Assembly: GCF_009677585.1 (NCBI RefSeq)
Contig: NZ_WKYV01000046.1
Location: 1 to 28,502 of the forward strand
DNA from: Lactonifactor sp. BIOML-A5
GTDB lineage: Bacteria; Bacillota; Clostridia; Lachnospirales; Lachnospiraceae
Length of the DNA stretch: 28,502 nt
Direction of reading: 5' to 3'
This document shows positions 27,855-28,502 of this stretch, one piece after another (within the stretch, counting starts at the first letter, position 1; every line of letters starts with the position of its first letter). The notes beneath the pieces were generated by a model. It was given only the letters and a program-made list of their open reading frames with translations, did not search any database and had not been told where the DNA came from. The position numbers and the translations under genes were made by a program.

Positions 27855-28502
27855 TTATTCGCCCATGAATAACTTGATATCATCATCAACTTGTCCGATA
27901 CCTGCAATACCAAACTTTTCAACAAGGACCTTTGCAACGTTCGGAGATAAAAATCCTGGTAAGGTAGGACCAAGATGGATATTCTTCACACCTAAATAAA
28001 GTAACGCAAGTAAGACAATTACCGCTTTTTGCTCATACCATGCGATGTTAAATGCAATCGGCAGATCGTTAACGTCCTCAAGTTCAAATATTTCTTTCAG
28101 CTTCAATGCGATTACTACAAGCGAGTAGGAATCATTACACTGACCAGCATCAAGAACTCTTGGAATGCCTCCGATATCTCCTAATCCAAGTTTATTGTAA
28201 CGGTACTTGGCACATCCCGCTGTAAGAATAACTGTGTCATTAGGCAGTTTTTTCCCAAACTCGGTGTAATACTCACGAGATTTCATTCTGCCATCACAGC
28301 CTGCCATCACAAAGAACTTCTTAATGGCACCTGATTTTACGGCATCCACCACTTTATCTGCAAGAGCAAAAACCTGATTGTGAGCAAACCCGCCAACAAT
28401 ACTGCCTGTTTCAATTTCTACAGGTGGCTTACACTGCTTTGCCATCGTAATAATTTCAGAAAAATCTTTTTTGCCATTTTCATCAGCTGTGATATGAGGA
28501 CA
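27855..28502 (-). CDS. hcp: hybrid cluster protein (hydroxylamine reductase), 3' part
   Basis: The reading frame is open to the window edge, so the start lies outside. The visible 215 residues form the C-terminal domain of Hcp, including cluster ligands in [43 protein letters not shown] and the Glu of [10 protein letters not shown]. Hcp protects anaerobes against nitric oxide or hydroxylamine. The match is strong over the whole part. It is on the opposite strand from the cargo genes and has its own terminator. Whether it belongs to the host or to a cargo block is not shown by the window. Confidence 0.93.
   Translation of the reverse strand, partial: CPHITADENGKKDFSEIITMAKQCKPPVEIETGSIVGGFAHNQVFALADKVVDAVKSGAIKKFFVMAGCDGRMKSREYYTEFGKKLPNDTVILTAGCAKYRYNKLGLGDIGGIPRVLDAGQCNDSYSLVVIALKLKEIFELEDVNDLPIAFNIAWYEQKAVIVLLALLYLGVKNIHLGPTLPGFLSPNVAKVLVEKFGIAGIGQVDDDIKLFMGE

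Overview
The window looks like chromosome of an anaerobic Firmicute of the Clostridia (Lachnospiraceae-like) carrying an integrative and conjugative element (ICE) of the broad Tn1549/CTn type. The evidence is the gene families (anaerobic RNR activase, hybrid cluster protein, Firmicute ICE-only families), strong GGAGG ribosome sites, TTG and GTG starts, and the order of the conjugation genes. Species cannot be fixed from the sequence alone.

Left flank (1-3153): two probable host genes on the + strand (a membrane-anchored protein with a regulatory-like beta domain and a DUF6128-type protein), a convergent NrdG-type radical SAM activase, a broken 5' half of a tRNA-Ser, and an intact tRNA-Ser(CGA). 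The intact tRNA ends where the element begins.

ICE backbone (about 3.2-20.8 kb, almost all on the minus strand). From the tRNA outward: tyrosine integrase, excisionase, a MazF/PemK toxin with an unusual leader, a relaxase with a damaged tail, a ribbon-helix-helix relaxosome protein, a candidate IncP-like oriT, a wrecked gene, two DUF6103-like proteins flanking a ParM/ParR pair, a bifunctional NlpC/P60-M23 wall hydrolase, a gamma-glutamylcyclotransferase plus amidoligase pair, a VirB4 ATPase, a PrgI/VirB3-like protein, a C5 cytosine methyltransferase with a long repeat-filled insert, a DUF4406 protein and a VirB6/TrbL-like membrane protein. No VirD4/TraG coupling protein is present in the window, so the transfer set is incomplete here.

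Cargo (about 20.8-27.8 kb, + strand): an arsenic module (ArsR, ArsP-type permease, ferredoxin-DUF2703 fusion, broken ccdA, thioredoxin-like protein, Acr3, ArsC) with two matching ArsR operators; then an AraC-type regulator and a methionine aminopeptidase with a SEC-C zinc motif; then a small alpha/beta protein. A short minus-strand coding signal ending in WTILGM recurs four times, at the edges of these cargo blocks. Its differences are mostly synonymous, so it looks like a repeated, selected micro-ORF or the tail of one. It is the most unusual signal in the window.

Right edge (27.85 kb to the end): the 3' part of a hybrid cluster protein gene on the minus strand. No second copy of the tRNA-Ser 3' end is visible, so the far attachment site is outside the window or lost. 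Several lesions (relaxase tail, frameshifted gene at 8 kb, deleted ccdA, decayed second arsC) suggest an element that is partly degenerating.
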